DNA of 64,000 nt from NCBI RefSeq assembly GCF_004217545.1, contig NZ_SHKY01000001.1:5208001-5272000 (forward strand), read 5' to 3'. This stretch comes from Krasilnikovia cinnamomea (GTDB lineage: Bacteria; Actinomycetota; Actinomycetes; Mycobacteriales; Micromonosporaceae). This document shows, piece after piece, positions 1 to 8,532 of this stretch. The translations under genes were made by a program, and so were the position numbers. The notes under the pieces were generated by a model. That model did not search any database, had not been told where the DNA came from, and was given only the letters and a program-made list of their open reading frames with translations. How positions within the stretch are numbered: position 1 is the first letter of the stretch; every line of letters starts with the position of its first letter.

Positions 1-189
1 ACAGGCCGCAACAGCGGCGGCGGCGTCGAGATTGTCGGCTGGGCGGGACCGTGGCCGGTGGACGAACGCTGGTGGGCCCCGGCCGAAGCGCGCCGCCGGG
101 CCCGGTTCCAGATCGGCCTCGCGGACGGCAGAGCCCTGCTCCTCACCCTGACGGACGGCCACTGGGCGATCGAGGCGATCTATGACTAA
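1..189 (+). CDS. imuB: ImuB-type Y-family polymerase homologue, C-terminal end (partial)
   Basis: The frame beginning at base 1 runs 62 codons to a TAA at 187-189 and ends in WAIEAIYD. It contains GWAGPWPVDERWW, followed by a segment rich in Arg and aromatic residues (RRRARFQIGLADGRALLLTL). This matches the C-terminal tail of ImuB, the catalytically inactive Y-family homologue that links DnaE2 (ImuC) to the beta clamp in the actinobacterial DNA-damage mutasome. The identification rests on this tail plus dnaE2 directly downstream on the same strand, the known imuA-imuB-dnaE2 order. The N-terminal part lies outside the window. Confidence 0.75.
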   Translation, partial: TGRNSGGGVEIVGWAGPWPVDERWWAPAEARRRARFQIGLADGRALLLTLTDGHWAIEAIYD

Positions 190-486
190 TACGGTGACCA
201 CCAAGGTGGACCGGGTGCCACCCAGCGCGCCCGGCGGGCTCCGGCGACGCGTTGAAGGTCATCTGTACAGGTGCGGGCCCGATCCAGCCCGTGTACGGCG
301 GCCAGCAGGCCGGCTTCCTGACGGTATGCACCATATGCCCGCCTCCCGCCGACCGGACCTTGGAGAGTTCCGGTTAGGAGCTGACCGGAATTCAACAAGG
401 TGGGTTTCTGGTCTGAGTGGTTGTCCGAATGGTGGGAGCGTTGTCCAGAGGTTGAACCCCGAGGCGACCGGCTCAAGGGGTGGGCG

Positions 487-3400
487 GTGAGTTTCCACAA
501 TCCCCGGATGCCGTGGACGGAGCTGGAAGGCAGGCTCAGCGGCCGGACGGTCGGCAAACGCCACCTCGACCGACCGGACACCCAGGCGCCGCAACGCCAC
601 CTGTACGCGGTCGACCCCCTCGCCGTGGACGCCTACGCGGTCGACCCCCTCGCCGTGGACGCCTACGCGGTCGACCCCCTCGCCGTGGACGCCTACGCGG
701 TCGACCCCCTCGCCGTGGACGCCGACGGCGGCGACTCACCCGCATGGAGCCGCAAGCGCCAGCCGTACACCGCCGCGCCCGCGCTGGTGCGCGGCGACGA
801 CCCGGTCCCGTACGCGGAGCTGCACTGTCACACGAACTTCAGCTTCCTGGACGGCGCCAGCCACCCCGAGGAGCTGGCCGAGGAGGCGACCCGGCTCGGC
901 CTGCGCGGTCTGGCGGTCACCGACCACGACGGTTTCCAGGGTGTCGTGCGGTTCTCCCAGGCGGCCCGGGAGCTGGCCCTGCCCACGATCGTCGGCGCGG
1001 AGCTGTCCCTGGACCTGTCCAAGCCCCAGAACGGCGAACCCGACCCGGAGGGCCGCCACCTGCTGGCGCTGGCCCACGGCCCGGAGGGCTACGCCCGGCT
1101 GGCCAGCACGATCTCGCGCGCCCAGCTCGCGGGCAAGGAGAAGGGCAAACCACAGTACGGAGACCTGGAGCAGATCGCCGAGGTGCTGCGCGACCACGTG
1201 CTGGTGCTCACCGGCTGCCGCAAGGGCAGCGTCCCGCGCGCCCTGGCCACCGGTGGGACGAGCGCAGCGGCGGCCGAGCTGGACCGCCTCGTCGCCCTGT
1301 TCGGGGCGGCCAACGTGGCGGTGGAGCTGACCAGCCACGGCGACCCGTACGACGACGACCGCAACGACGCGCTGGCCGAACTGGCGGCGGCCCGGCACCT
1401 GCCGGTGGTGGCGACGAACAACGTGCACTACGCGACGCCGGGGCGGCGGCGACTGGCCACGGCGCTGGCGGCGGTGCGGGCGCGGCGCAGCCTCGACGAG
1501 ATCGACGGCTGGCTGCCCGCGGCGGGCGCCGCGCACCTGCGCAGTGGCGCGGAGATGGCCCGGCGCTTCGCCGCGTACCCGGACGCGGTGCCGAACGCGG
1601 CCATGTTCGGCGAGGACCTCGCGTTCGACCTGAACCTGGTGGCGCCGAAGCTGCCGGACTTTCCGATCCCGGAGCCGGGACACACGGAGATGAGCTGGCT
1701 GCGCGAGCTGACCATGCGCGGGGCCCGGGAACGCTACGGGCCGCCGCAGGCGCACCCGAAGGCGTACGCGCAACTGGAGCACGAACTCAAGATGATCGAG
1801 GAGCTCAAGTTCCCGGGCTACTTCCTGGTGGTGTACGACATCGTCCGGTTCTGCCGGGAGAAGAACATCTACTGCCAGGGGCGGGGTTCGGCGGCCAACT
1901 CGGCGGTCTGCTACGCGCTGCGCATCACCAACGTGGACGCCGTCGAGTACGACCTGCTCTTCGAGCGGTTCCTCGCCCCGGAACGGGACGGCCCGCCGGA
2001 CATCGACGTGGACATTGAGTCGGACCGCCGCGAGGAGGTCATCCAGTACGTCTACGAGCGGCACGGCCGCGAGCACACCGCCCAGGTCGCCAACGTGATC
2101 ACCTACCGGCCCCGGTCGGCGGTGCGGGACATGGCGAAGGCGTTCGGCTTCTCGCCCGGCCAGCAGGACGCGTGGAGCAAGCAGATCGACCGGTGGGGCA
2201 GCGTCGCCGCGGTCGACGTCGACGACATCCCGGAGCAGGTGGTCGAGTTCGCCAACCAGGTGCAGAACTTCCCCCGGCACCTGGGCATCCACTCCGGCGG
2301 CATGGTGATCTGCGACCGGCCGATCATCGAGGTGTGCCCGGTGGAGTGGGGCCGCATGCCCGGGCGGACCGTGCTGCAGTGGGACAAGGACGACTGCGCG
2401 GCCATCGATCTGGTGAAGTTCGACCTGCTGGGGCTGGGCATGCTGTCGGCGCTGCACTACGCGTACGACATGATCGAGTCCGATCTGGACATCAGCACGA
2501 TGCGCCTGGACGACCCCGAGGTGTACGAGATGCTGTGCCGGGCCGACTCGGTCGGGGTGTTCCAGGTGGAGAGCCGCGCGCAGATGGCCACGCTGCCCCG
2601 GCTGAAGCCGCAGACCTTCTACGACCTGGTGGTGGAGGTGGCGCTGATCCGGCCCGGGCCGATCCAGGGCGGCTCGGTCCACCCGTACATCCGGCGCAAG
2701 AACGGAAAGGAAGAGGTGACCTACCCGCATCCGCTGATGCGTAACGCGCTGGAGAAGACGCTGGGGGTGCCGCTGTTCCAGGAACAGCTCATGCAGCTGG
2801 CCATCGACGTGGCCGGGTTCAACCCGGCCGAGGCGGACCAGCTGCGCCGCGCGATGGGCTCGAAACGTTCGGCCGAGAAGATGAACCAGATCAGAGACCG
2901 ACTGTACGCGGGGATGGCGGCGCGCGGCATCACCGGCGACCTGGCCGACGACCTGTTCGTCAAGCTGTCCGCGTTCGCCAGCTACGGCTTCCCGGAGAGC
3001 CACGCGATGAGCTTCGCCTACCTCGTGTACGCCAGCGCCTGGCTCAAGCGCTACCACCCGGCCCCGTTCTGCGCGGCGCTGCTCAACGCGCAGCCCATGG
3101 GCTTCTACTCGCCGCAGTCGCTGGTGGACGACGCGCGGCGGCACGGCGTGGAGGTGCGGCGGCCCGACATCAATCTGAGCAACGCGGCCGCCACGCTGGA
3201 GTCGACCGCGCAGACCCGGTGGGGTTCGGGGCCGGGGGAGCCGCCGCACGCGTGGGGGCTGGGCGGCCCGGCCGTACGCATGGGGCTGTCCAGTGTCCGT
3301 ACCGTCGGTGAGGAACTGGCCGAGACGATCGAGCGGGAGCGGGCGAACGGCCCGTACCAAAATATGGCGGATCTCGCGCGGCGGACCGGATGCTCGGCCG

Positions 3401-3966
3401 CCCACCTGGAGGCGCTCGCGACTGCGGACGCCTTCGCGGGTTTCGGCCTGTCCCGGCGCGAGGCGCTGTGGGCGGCGGGCGCGGCCGCCCAGGACAGGCC
3501 GGACCGGCTGCCGGGCACGGTGACCGGCACCGACGCCCCGATGCTGCCCGGGATGTCCGAGATGGACCGTCTGGTGGCGGACGTGTGGGCGACCGGGCTG
3601 TCCCCGGAGACCCACCCGGCGCAGTTCCTGCGCGCCCAGCTGGACGCCGCGGGCGCGCTGCCGGTGGCCCGGCTGGGCCGGGTCGAGGCGGGCACCCGGA
3701 TCCGGGTCGGCGGGATCGTCACGCACCGGCAGCGGCCCGCGACCGCGGGCGGGGTCACCTTCGTCAACCTGGAGGACGAGACCGGCATGCTCAACGTCAC
3801 CTGCTCGCCCGGCCTGTGGCAGCGCTACCGGCGGGTGGCCCGCACCAGCGCCGCGCTGCTGGTGCGCGGGCGGCTGGAGAAGAGCGAAGGGGTGCTCAAC
3901 CTGGTGGCCGACCGCCTCGACGTGCTCACCCCGCCGGTCACCCCGGCGTCCCGCGACTTCCGCTGA
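487..3966 (+). CDS. dnaE2: Error-prone DNA polymerase III alpha subunit DnaE2 (ImuC)
   Basis: C-family DNA polymerase of 1159 aa used for translesion synthesis and damage-induced mutagenesis with ImuB. The PHP domain opens at about residue 111 (ELHCHTNFSFLDGA). The palm carries PDIDVDIES (Asp507 and Asp509, the metal-binding pair), preceded by CQGRGSAANSAVCYAL. A C-terminal OB-fold follows (VGGIVTHRQRPATAGG...). I chose GTG 487 because AAGGGG lies just upstream and the protein then begins SFHNPRMPWTELE, as DnaE2 proteins do; an ATG in frame at 400 would add 29 unrelated residues. Unusually, residues 40-79 are four copies of a 10-residue repeat. The 297 bases between imuB and this start hold no gene and no clear LexA-type box. 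Confidence 0.95.
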   Translation: MSFHNPRMPWTELEGRLSGRTVGKRHLDRPDTQAPQRHLYAVDPLAVDAYAVDPLAVDAYAVDPLAVDAYAVDPLAVDADGGDSPAWSRKRQPYTAAPALVRGDDPVPYAELHCHTNFSFLDGASHPEELAEEATRLGLRGLAVTDHDGFQGVVRFSQAARELALPTIVGAELSLDLSKPQNGEPDPEGRHLLALAHGPEGYARLASTISRAQLAGKEKGKPQYGDLEQIAEVLRDHVLVLTGCRKGSVPRALATGGTSAAAAELDRLVALFGAANVAVELTSHGDPYDDDRNDALAELAAARHLPVVATNNVHYATPGRRRLATALAAVRARRSLDEIDGWLPAAGAAHLRSGAEMARRFAAYPDAVPNAAMFGEDLAFDLNLVAPKLPDFPIPEPGHTEMSWLRELTMRGARERYGPPQAHPKAYAQLEHELKMIEELKFPGYFLVVYDIVRFCREKNIYCQGRGSAANSAVCYALRITNVDAVEYDLLFERFLAPERDGPPDIDVDIESDRREEVIQYVYERHGREHTAQVANVITYRPRSAVRDMAKAFGFSPGQQDAWSKQIDRWGSVAAVDVDDIPEQVVEFANQVQNFPRHLGIHSGGMVICDRPIIEVCPVEWGRMPGRTVLQWDKDDCAAIDLVKFDLLGLGMLSALHYAYDMIESDLDISTMRLDDPEVYEMLCRADSVGVFQVESRAQMATLPRLKPQTFYDLVVEVALIRPGPIQGGSVHPYIRRKNGKEEVTYPHPLMRNALEKTLGVPLFQEQLMQLAIDVAGFNPAEADQLRRAMGSKRSAEKMNQIRDRLYAGMAARGITGDLADDLFVKLSAFASYGFPESHAMSFAYLVYASAWLKRYHPAPFCAALLNAQPMGFYSPQSLVDDARRHGVEVRRPDINLSNAAATLESTAQTRWGSGPGEPPHAWGLGGPAVRMGLSSVRTVGEELAETIERERANGPYQNMADLARRTGCSAAHLEALATADAFAGFGLSRREALWAAGAAAQDRPDRLPGTVTGTDAPMLPGMSEMDRLVADVWATGLSPETHPAQFLRAQLDAAGALPVARLGRVEAGTRIRVGGIVTHRQRPATAGGVTFVNLEDETGMLNVTCSPGLWQRYRRVARTSAALLVRGRLEKSEGVLNLVADRLDVLTPPVTPASRDFR
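604..723 (+). repeat. Four perfect 30-bp tandem repeats inside dnaE2
   Basis: Four identical 30-bp units at 604-633, 634-663, 664-693 and 694-723 encode (YAVDPLAVDA)x4 between the N-terminal DnaE2 motif and the PHP domain. The unit length is a multiple of three, so copy-number change would keep the frame. Perfect identity, including third codon positions, points to recent expansion. Confidence 0.97.
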
Positions 3967-4232
3967 CCTCGCCGCCATGTCGTACGCGCCATGACAGCCC
4001 GCCTCCGGTGTGGTGGAGTGTCGCGGTGCGCGCGACCGCGCGGTCGAAGACCTGGTGCCGCTCGTGCGCAGCCACGGCGAGCGTGCGGCCGTCGTCCGCG
4101 AGCGGGCCTGGCCGAGCCGATCAGGCTGCGGTGGCATGCCCGCCTGCTCGATCACCTGCGGGACACCTGAGAGGGCTGACGGTGGGTGCGGCAGAACAGC
4201 GGCCGGGGGCGCCCGGCCGATACGCTGCCTGG
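3967..4232. other. Spacer after dnaE2, possibly holding a frameshifted gene remnant
   Basis: There is no intact gene here. Two short pieces in different frames read like protein: from 4010, VECRGARDRAVEDLVPLVRSH and onward to about 4110; then in another frame IRLRWHARLLDHLRDT, ending at TGA 4168-4170. A single frameshift near 4110 would join them. I do not recognise a family, so this is only a possible remnant. Confidence 0.25.
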
Positions 4233-4976
4233 GTGGACAGCACATCGACGCGCCCGGCCCGGTCCCTCGTCACCGCCCGCACCGCGGCGGTCTGGCAGGT
4301 GCTGCGGCGCGAGCAGGAGCGCCAGGGCCGCGAGCTGACAGTGCTCGACGTCGGCGGCGGCACCGGCGGCTTCGCGGTGCCGTTGGCCGAGGCCGGGCAC
4401 CGGGTCACCGTCGTCGACGCCAGCCCGGACGCGCTCGCCGCACTGGACCGGCGCGCCGCCGACGCGGGCGTGGCCGACCGGGTGCGGGCGGTGCAGGGCG
4501 ACGGTGACGCGCTCGGCGGCCTGGTCGCCCCCGGCAGTGTCGACCTGATCCTCTGCCACGCCGTCCTCGAGGTGGTCGACGAGCCCACCGAGGTGGTCGC
4601 GGCGATCACGGCCGCGCTGCGACCCGGTGGGGCGCTCAGTGTGCTGGTTGCCGGCCGCGCCGCGGCGGTGCTGGGCCGGGCCGTCAACGGGCACCTGTCG
4701 GCCGCGGCCGCCCTGGTCGACGATCCGGAGGGCCGCGCCGGGCCGCGCGACACGCTGCGGCGCCGCTACGACGCCACCAGCGCGGCGGCGCTGCTCACGG
4801 CCGCTGGCCTGACGGTCGAGGAGATTCACGGGGTACGGGTGCTGGCCGACCTGCTGCCCGCGGCGGTCGTCGAGTCGGATCCGCAACTGCTGCTGGAGCT
4901 GGAGCTGTCGCTGGCCACCCAGCCACCGTTCCGCGACATCGCCGCCCAGCTGCACCTGTTCGCGCGGCGCCCATGA
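4233..4976 (+). CDS. Class I SAM-dependent methyltransferase
   Basis: A protein of 247 aa with a Rossmann methyltransferase fold. Motif I is LDVGGGTGGFAVPLAEAGH, the acidic end of strand beta 2 is VTVVDASPDALAAL, and motif post-I is DLILCHAVLEVVDEP. The substrate cannot be inferred. The chosen start is GTG 4233 (VDSTSTRPARSLVTARTA), with a TACGCT box about 8 bases upstream suggesting a leaderless transcript. An in-frame GTG at 4182 with GAGAGGG upstream would add 17 residues. Its stop overlaps the ATG of the phosphodiesterase-family gene (ATGA), so the two are probably co-transcribed and translationally coupled. Confidence 0.8.
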   Translation: MDSTSTRPARSLVTARTAAVWQVLRREQERQGRELTVLDVGGGTGGFAVPLAEAGHRVTVVDASPDALAALDRRAADAGVADRVRAVQGDGDALGGLVAPGSVDLILCHAVLEVVDEPTEVVAAITAALRPGGALSVLVAGRAAAVLGRAVNGHLSAAAALVDDPEGRAGPRDTLRRRYDATSAAALLTAAGLTVEEIHGVRVLADLLPAAVVESDPQLLLELELSLATQPPFRDIAAQLHLFARRP

Positions 4977-6163
4977 CGGCACCGATCGTCGTCCCCGCGG
5001 ACCACCTGCCGGACGACGCATTCGCCACGATCCGTCCCGCGTACGGCACCGGCAGCCTGGCCGACGTGCTGCCCGGCGTCTGCGCGGTGCTCGGCGTACC
5101 GGGCGCCGCGGACGTCCTCGGCATCGGCGAGCAGCTGGACGGGATCGAACGGATCGCGGTGCTGCTCGTCGACGGCCTCGGCACGTACCAGTTGCCGGTG
5201 GCCGCGCCGTACGCTCCCGTGCTGGCCGGGCTGGTCGCGGGTGGCCCCGGCCGCGTGCGGACCCTGACCTGCGGATTCCCGTCCACCACCCCGGTCAGCC
5301 TGGTCAGTCTCGGGGCGGGCGCACCGCCGGGGGCGCACGGGATCCTCGGCTTCACCGTCCGCAAGCCCGACGGCGGCATCCTCAACCACATCCACTGGGA
5401 CACCGACCCGGACCCGCGCGTCTGGCAGCCCGTGCCGACCCGGCTGGAGGCCGCCGCGGCGGCCGGGGTGGCGGTCACCGCGGTGACCCGCCCCGAGTAC
5501 GAAGGCAGTGGGCTCAGCGTGTCCGCGAACCGGGGTGCGGTGTTCGCCGGTGCCGCTGACCACGGCGCGCTGGCCACCCGGATGCTGGCCGCGTTGCGTG
5601 CCGGGGAAGGCCCCGCGCTGGTCTACGGCTACCACCCCGACCTGGACCGCAGCGGCCACGAGGACGGGGTGGACTCGGCCGCCTGGCAGACCGCGGCGCG
5701 CGGCGTCGACGAGCTGCTCGACCGGCTCGTCACGGGCCTGCCGCCGGGGGCCGCGCTGCTCGTCACGGCCGACCATGGCCAGCTCAACGTGCCCGCGGAT
5801 GCCCGCGTGGACATGGCGGATTACCCGGCGTTGTCCGCGGGCGTGACCGCGGTGGCCGGGGAGCCGCGGGTGCGCTACCTGCACACCGCGGACGGCGCCC
5901 GCGACGACGTGGCCGCCGCCTGGCGCGAACTGCTGGGCGAGCGGGCCTGGGTGCTGACCCGCGACGAGGCGATCGCGCAGGGCTGGTTCGGGCCGGTGCC
6001 GCCCGGGCACGCGGGGCGCATCGGCGACGTCGTGGTGATCTGCCTGGACCGTACGGTGGTGCTCGCGTCGGAGTGGGAGCCGCCGATCGTGGGCCGGCTG
6101 GTCGCCTATCACGGCTCGGTGACCGCCGCCGAGATGACCGTGCCGCTGCTGATCGTCCGCTGA
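4973..6163 (+). CDS. Alkaline phosphatase superfamily protein (nucleotide pyrophosphatase/phosphodiesterase type)
   Basis: A protein of 396 aa in the type I phosphodiesterase/nucleotide pyrophosphatase family. The N-terminal metal site is AVLLVDGLGTYQLP. A Thr/Ser-rich nucleophile region follows (TCGFPSTTPVSLVSLGAG, then GAHGILGF). YGYHPDLDRSGHEDG and LLVTADHGQLNVP supply the remaining Asp and His metal ligands. No signal peptide is evident, so it is probably cytoplasmic. The natural substrate is unknown; by family it hydrolyses phosphodiester or pyrophosphate bonds. It overlaps the methyltransferase by 4 bases, and dinB follows after 37 bases. Confidence 0.85.
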   Translation: MTAPIVVPADHLPDDAFATIRPAYGTGSLADVLPGVCAVLGVPGAADVLGIGEQLDGIERIAVLLVDGLGTYQLPVAAPYAPVLAGLVAGGPGRVRTLTCGFPSTTPVSLVSLGAGAPPGAHGILGFTVRKPDGGILNHIHWDTDPDPRVWQPVPTRLEAAAAAGVAVTAVTRPEYEGSGLSVSANRGAVFAGAADHGALATRMLAALRAGEGPALVYGYHPDLDRSGHEDGVDSAAWQTAARGVDELLDRLVTGLPPGAALLVTADHGQLNVPADARVDMADYPALSAGVTAVAGEPRVRYLHTADGARDDVAAAWRELLGERAWVLTRDEAIAQGWFGPVPPGHAGRIGDVVVICLDRTVVLASEWEPPIVGRLVAYHGSVTAAEMTVPLLIVR

Positions 6164-6200
6164 TCGGGTTCTGTCGTACCCGGCGGTTAGGTTTCCGGGC

Positions 6201-7499
6201 GTGGGACGAAGCCAGGCGGTGCGCAGCGGCGGGCGGGACCCGCGCTTCGGCCCGGCCGCCGACGACGCGGGCTGCACCGTGCTGCACGTCGACATGGACG
6301 CCTTCTTCGCCTCGGTCGAGGTTCGCCGCCGCCCGGAGCTGCGCGGCAAGCCCGTGGTGGTCGGCGGGGTCGGCCCGCGCGGGGTGGTCAGTTCGGCCAG
6401 CTACGAGGCCCGCAGGTTCGGGGTGCGCAGCGCCATGCCCGCCGCGCGAGCCCGCGCGCTCTGCCCCCAGGCGGTGTTCCTGCCGCCGGACTTCGCGGCG
6501 TACTCGGCGGCTTCCGAAGCGGTGATGGCCGTCTTCCGCGACGTCACGCCGCTGGTGGAGCCGCTCTCGCTGGACGAGGCGTTCCTCGACGTGGCCGGCG
6601 CCCGGCGGCTGCTGGGCCGGCCCGCCGCCATCGCCCGCCTGATCCGCGAACGGGTCTTCGACCAGCAGCGGCTCACCTGCTCGGTCGGGGTCGCGCCGAG
6701 CAAGTTCGTCGCGAAGCTGGGCTCCACCCGCGCCAAGCCGGACGGGATGATCGTCGTCCCGCAGGCCCTGGTGCTGGACTTCCTGCATCCGCTGCCGGTC
6801 GACGCGCTCTGGGGTGTCGGCGAGCGCGCGGCCGAGACGCTGCGCCGGCTGGGCCTGGCCACGGTCGGCGACCTGGCCCGGGCGCCGGTCGGCATGCTGC
6901 GCCAGGCGGTCGGGGAGGCCGCCTCGGCGCATCTGCACGAGCTGTCGTGGGGCCGCGATCCGCGCCGGGTCGAGCCCGAGCAGGTGGAGAAGTCGGTGAG
7001 CGCCGAGCTGACCTACGACACGGACGTGTCCGACCCCGAGGTGATCCGGCGCAGCCTGCTGGCGCTGGCCGACAGGGTGGCGGTCCGGCTGCGGGCGGGT
7101 GGCCTGGTCGGGCACACCGTGTCGATCAAGGTCCGGCTGGCCGACTTCCGGACGGTGAGCCGGTCGCGCACGATGCCATCCGCTACGGATGTGGCGAGGG
7201 AGATTTTCGCGACGGCATGGGCGCTGTTCGATGCGTACGGTGCCACCGAGCACATTCGTCTCATCGGGGTCCGGATAGCCGGTCTGGCGTCCGCCGCGAC
7301 CGCGTCCCGGCAGCTCACGCTGGGTGAGCCGGAGCGCGGCTGGCGCGAAGCCGAGTCCGCCGCGGACGCCGCCGCGGCCCGGTTCGGGGCCGGGATCGTC
7401 GGTCCAGCCAGTCTTTTGGGACGAACCGATCTTCGCCGGACCGAAAATCACCCCTACTCGACGGTCGTCCCGCTTTCCGACCCGCCAACCCCCTCGTAG
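6201..7499 (+). CDS. dinB: DNA polymerase IV (Y-family translesion polymerase)
   Basis: Y-family polymerase of 432 aa. Catalytic motifs are LHVDMDAFFASVEV (first Asp pair) and LSLDEAFLDVAG (Asp-Glu pair). SVGVAPSKFVAKLGSTRAKPDG, the helix-hairpin-helix thumb (LWGVGERAAETLRRLGL) and a little-finger domain follow. It bypasses damaged bases with low fidelity. The start is GTG 6201; a TAGGTT box lies about 8 bases upstream, suggesting a leaderless mRNA with its own promoter. The C-terminal 40 residues (RTDLRRTENHPYSTVVPL) form a variable tail with no clean beta-clamp peptide that I can pick out. Confidence 0.93.
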   Translation: MGRSQAVRSGGRDPRFGPAADDAGCTVLHVDMDAFFASVEVRRRPELRGKPVVVGGVGPRGVVSSASYEARRFGVRSAMPAARARALCPQAVFLPPDFAAYSAASEAVMAVFRDVTPLVEPLSLDEAFLDVAGARRLLGRPAAIARLIRERVFDQQRLTCSVGVAPSKFVAKLGSTRAKPDGMIVVPQALVLDFLHPLPVDALWGVGERAAETLRRLGLATVGDLARAPVGMLRQAVGEAASAHLHELSWGRDPRRVEPEQVEKSVSAELTYDTDVSDPEVIRRSLLALADRVAVRLRAGGLVGHTVSIKVRLADFRTVSRSRTMPSATDVAREIFATAWALFDAYGATEHIRLIGVRIAGLASAATASRQLTLGEPERGWREAESAADAAAARFGAGIVGPASLLGRTDLRRTENHPYSTVVPLSDPPTPS

Positions 7500-7633
7500 A
7501 CTCGAAGGAAGGCAGCCGAACGGCTGTCTTGAGTCATCGGTCACACTCAGTTGTCCGGCGCACCTCGCCTGCCGGTCATACTGCAGTACCCGACCCCGCC
7601 TGGGGGCCGGACATGCGCCCGGGGAGGAATGCC

Positions 7634-8020
7634 GTGCCGCTCTCGGAGCACGAGCAGCGGCTGTTCGATCAGATCGAGCGGTCGCTTGCCGAGGACCCCA
7701 AATTCGCCTCGGCTGTGCGGGCCAGTGACCCGCGATTCCACGCACGCCGCCGGATCCTGGTCGCGGCGTTTGTGTTGATCGTCGGCCTGGCACTGCTGGT
7801 TTACGGCGCGGTGAGCAGCAATACGCCGCTCGGCGTGGCCGGATTCGTCGTCATGCTCGGCGCCGCCGCCTTCGCGATGCAGTCGCGCCGCCGCGCGCAG
7901 GCCCCCGACCTGCAAGCCGTCGGTGGCACCGCCAGCCGCCGCACCCGGCAGGCCCGCAAGGCGGGTCTCCTGGACCGCCTCGAGGATCGGTGGCGCCAGC
8001 GGCCGGAGGGTCACCGCTGA
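7634..8020 (+). CDS. DUF3040 family small membrane protein
   Basis: A protein of 128 aa beginning PLSEHEQRLFDQIERSLAED, the typical opening of actinobacterial DUF3040 proteins. Two adjacent hydrophobic segments (ILVAAFVLIVGLALLVYGAV and LGVAGFVVMLGAAAFAM) form a membrane hairpin, followed by an Arg-rich cytoplasmic tail. The start is GTG 7634, with GGGGAGGA at 7621-7628. The family has no established biochemical function. The gene ends in front of a strong terminator. Confidence 0.85.
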   Translation: MPLSEHEQRLFDQIERSLAEDPKFASAVRASDPRFHARRRILVAAFVLIVGLALLVYGAVSSNTPLGVAGFVVMLGAAAFAMQSRRRAQAPDLQAVGGTASRRTRQARKAGLLDRLEDRWRQRPEGHR

Positions 8021-8042
8021 CGCGCTGACCAGCACCAGGCGA

Positions 8043-8078
8043 CGAATGGCGGCCTCGCGGCCGCCATTCGCCTTTTCG
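8043..8078 (+). terminator. Intrinsic terminator after the DUF3040 gene
   Basis: A perfect 12-bp stem (CGAATGGCGGCC at 8043-8054 pairing with 8059-8070), a TCGC loop, then CCTTTTCGTT. It closes the dinB/DUF3040 transcription unit. Confidence 0.85.
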
Positions 8079-8305
8079 TTCGGCGCCATCCGAGGCGGGC
8101 GACCGGCCGCCGAGTGCCCATCCGCCCACATGCCTGGGCCTGAGCGTCGGATCCGAGCGGCCGGCAGTCTTCAACGGGGTGAAATGGGGCGAAGTGCGGT
8201 CATTTCAACCGCACCGACGCGCCGCCAACGGCGTCTTCACTGGAGCCGATCACCGATGTTGACGACTTTCGGCTAGCTCCAAGCCCAAACTCTTCAAGAT
8301 CATCA

Positions 8306-8466
8306 AGCCGCCAGCCGCCAGCCGCGAGCCGCGAGCCGCGAGCCGCCAGCCGCCAGCCGCCAGCCGCGAGCCGCGAGCCGCGAGCCGCGAGCCGCGAGCC
8401 GCGAGCCGCGAGCCGCGAGCCGCGAGCCGCGAGCCGCCAGCTGCGAGCCGCCAGCCGCCAGCCGCC
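8306..8466. repeat. Heptanucleotide tandem array, 23 units
   Basis: There are 23 uninterrupted 7-bp units AGCCGCS, where the last base is C or G; one unit has a C-to-T change (AGCTGCG). C-type and G-type units are clustered, including one run of ten G-type units. The array lies between the DUF3040 terminator and the 3' end of the transglutaminase gene, so it is in the untranslated gap of two convergent genes. The rest of the 8079-8532 gap holds no gene. Confidence 0.95.
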
Positions 8467-8482
8467 AGACCAGGGGCGAGGG

Positions 8483-8517
8483 GCGACCGGCGACCGGCGA
8501 CCGGCGACCGGCGACCG
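8483..8517. repeat. Second heptanucleotide array, 5 units
   Basis: Five perfect GCGACCG units lie 16 bp beyond the first array. They differ in sequence but share the 7-bp period, suggesting the same slippage or amplification process. Confidence 0.92.
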
Positions 8518-8532
8518 GCGGCGGGTGGCAGG

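Noticed and set aside
400..486. Earlier start for dnaE2
   Set aside because: The additional 29 residues do not resemble DnaE2 and lack a ribosome site; GTG 487 has one and yields the family N-terminus.
190..486. SOS (LexA) box upstream of dnaE2
   Set aside because: No TCGAAC-N4-GTTCGA-like palindrome is present. Two GTTGTCC motifs near 419 and 452 recall a PafBC-type box but no matching -10 was found.
736..4245. 1169-codon open frame on the - strand opposite dnaE2
   Set aside because: It is antisense to a gene with complete DnaE2 motifs and encodes a low-complexity Arg/His/Val-rich sequence, typical of shadow frames in GC-rich DNA.
7551..7582. TTGTCC/CATACT as a promoter for the DUF3040 gene
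   Set aside because: The 20-bp spacer is too long and both hexamers are weak; not enough to call.
8306..8517. Heptamer arrays considered as a CRISPR array
   Set aside because: The units are 7 bp with no unique spacers and there are no cas genes nearby.
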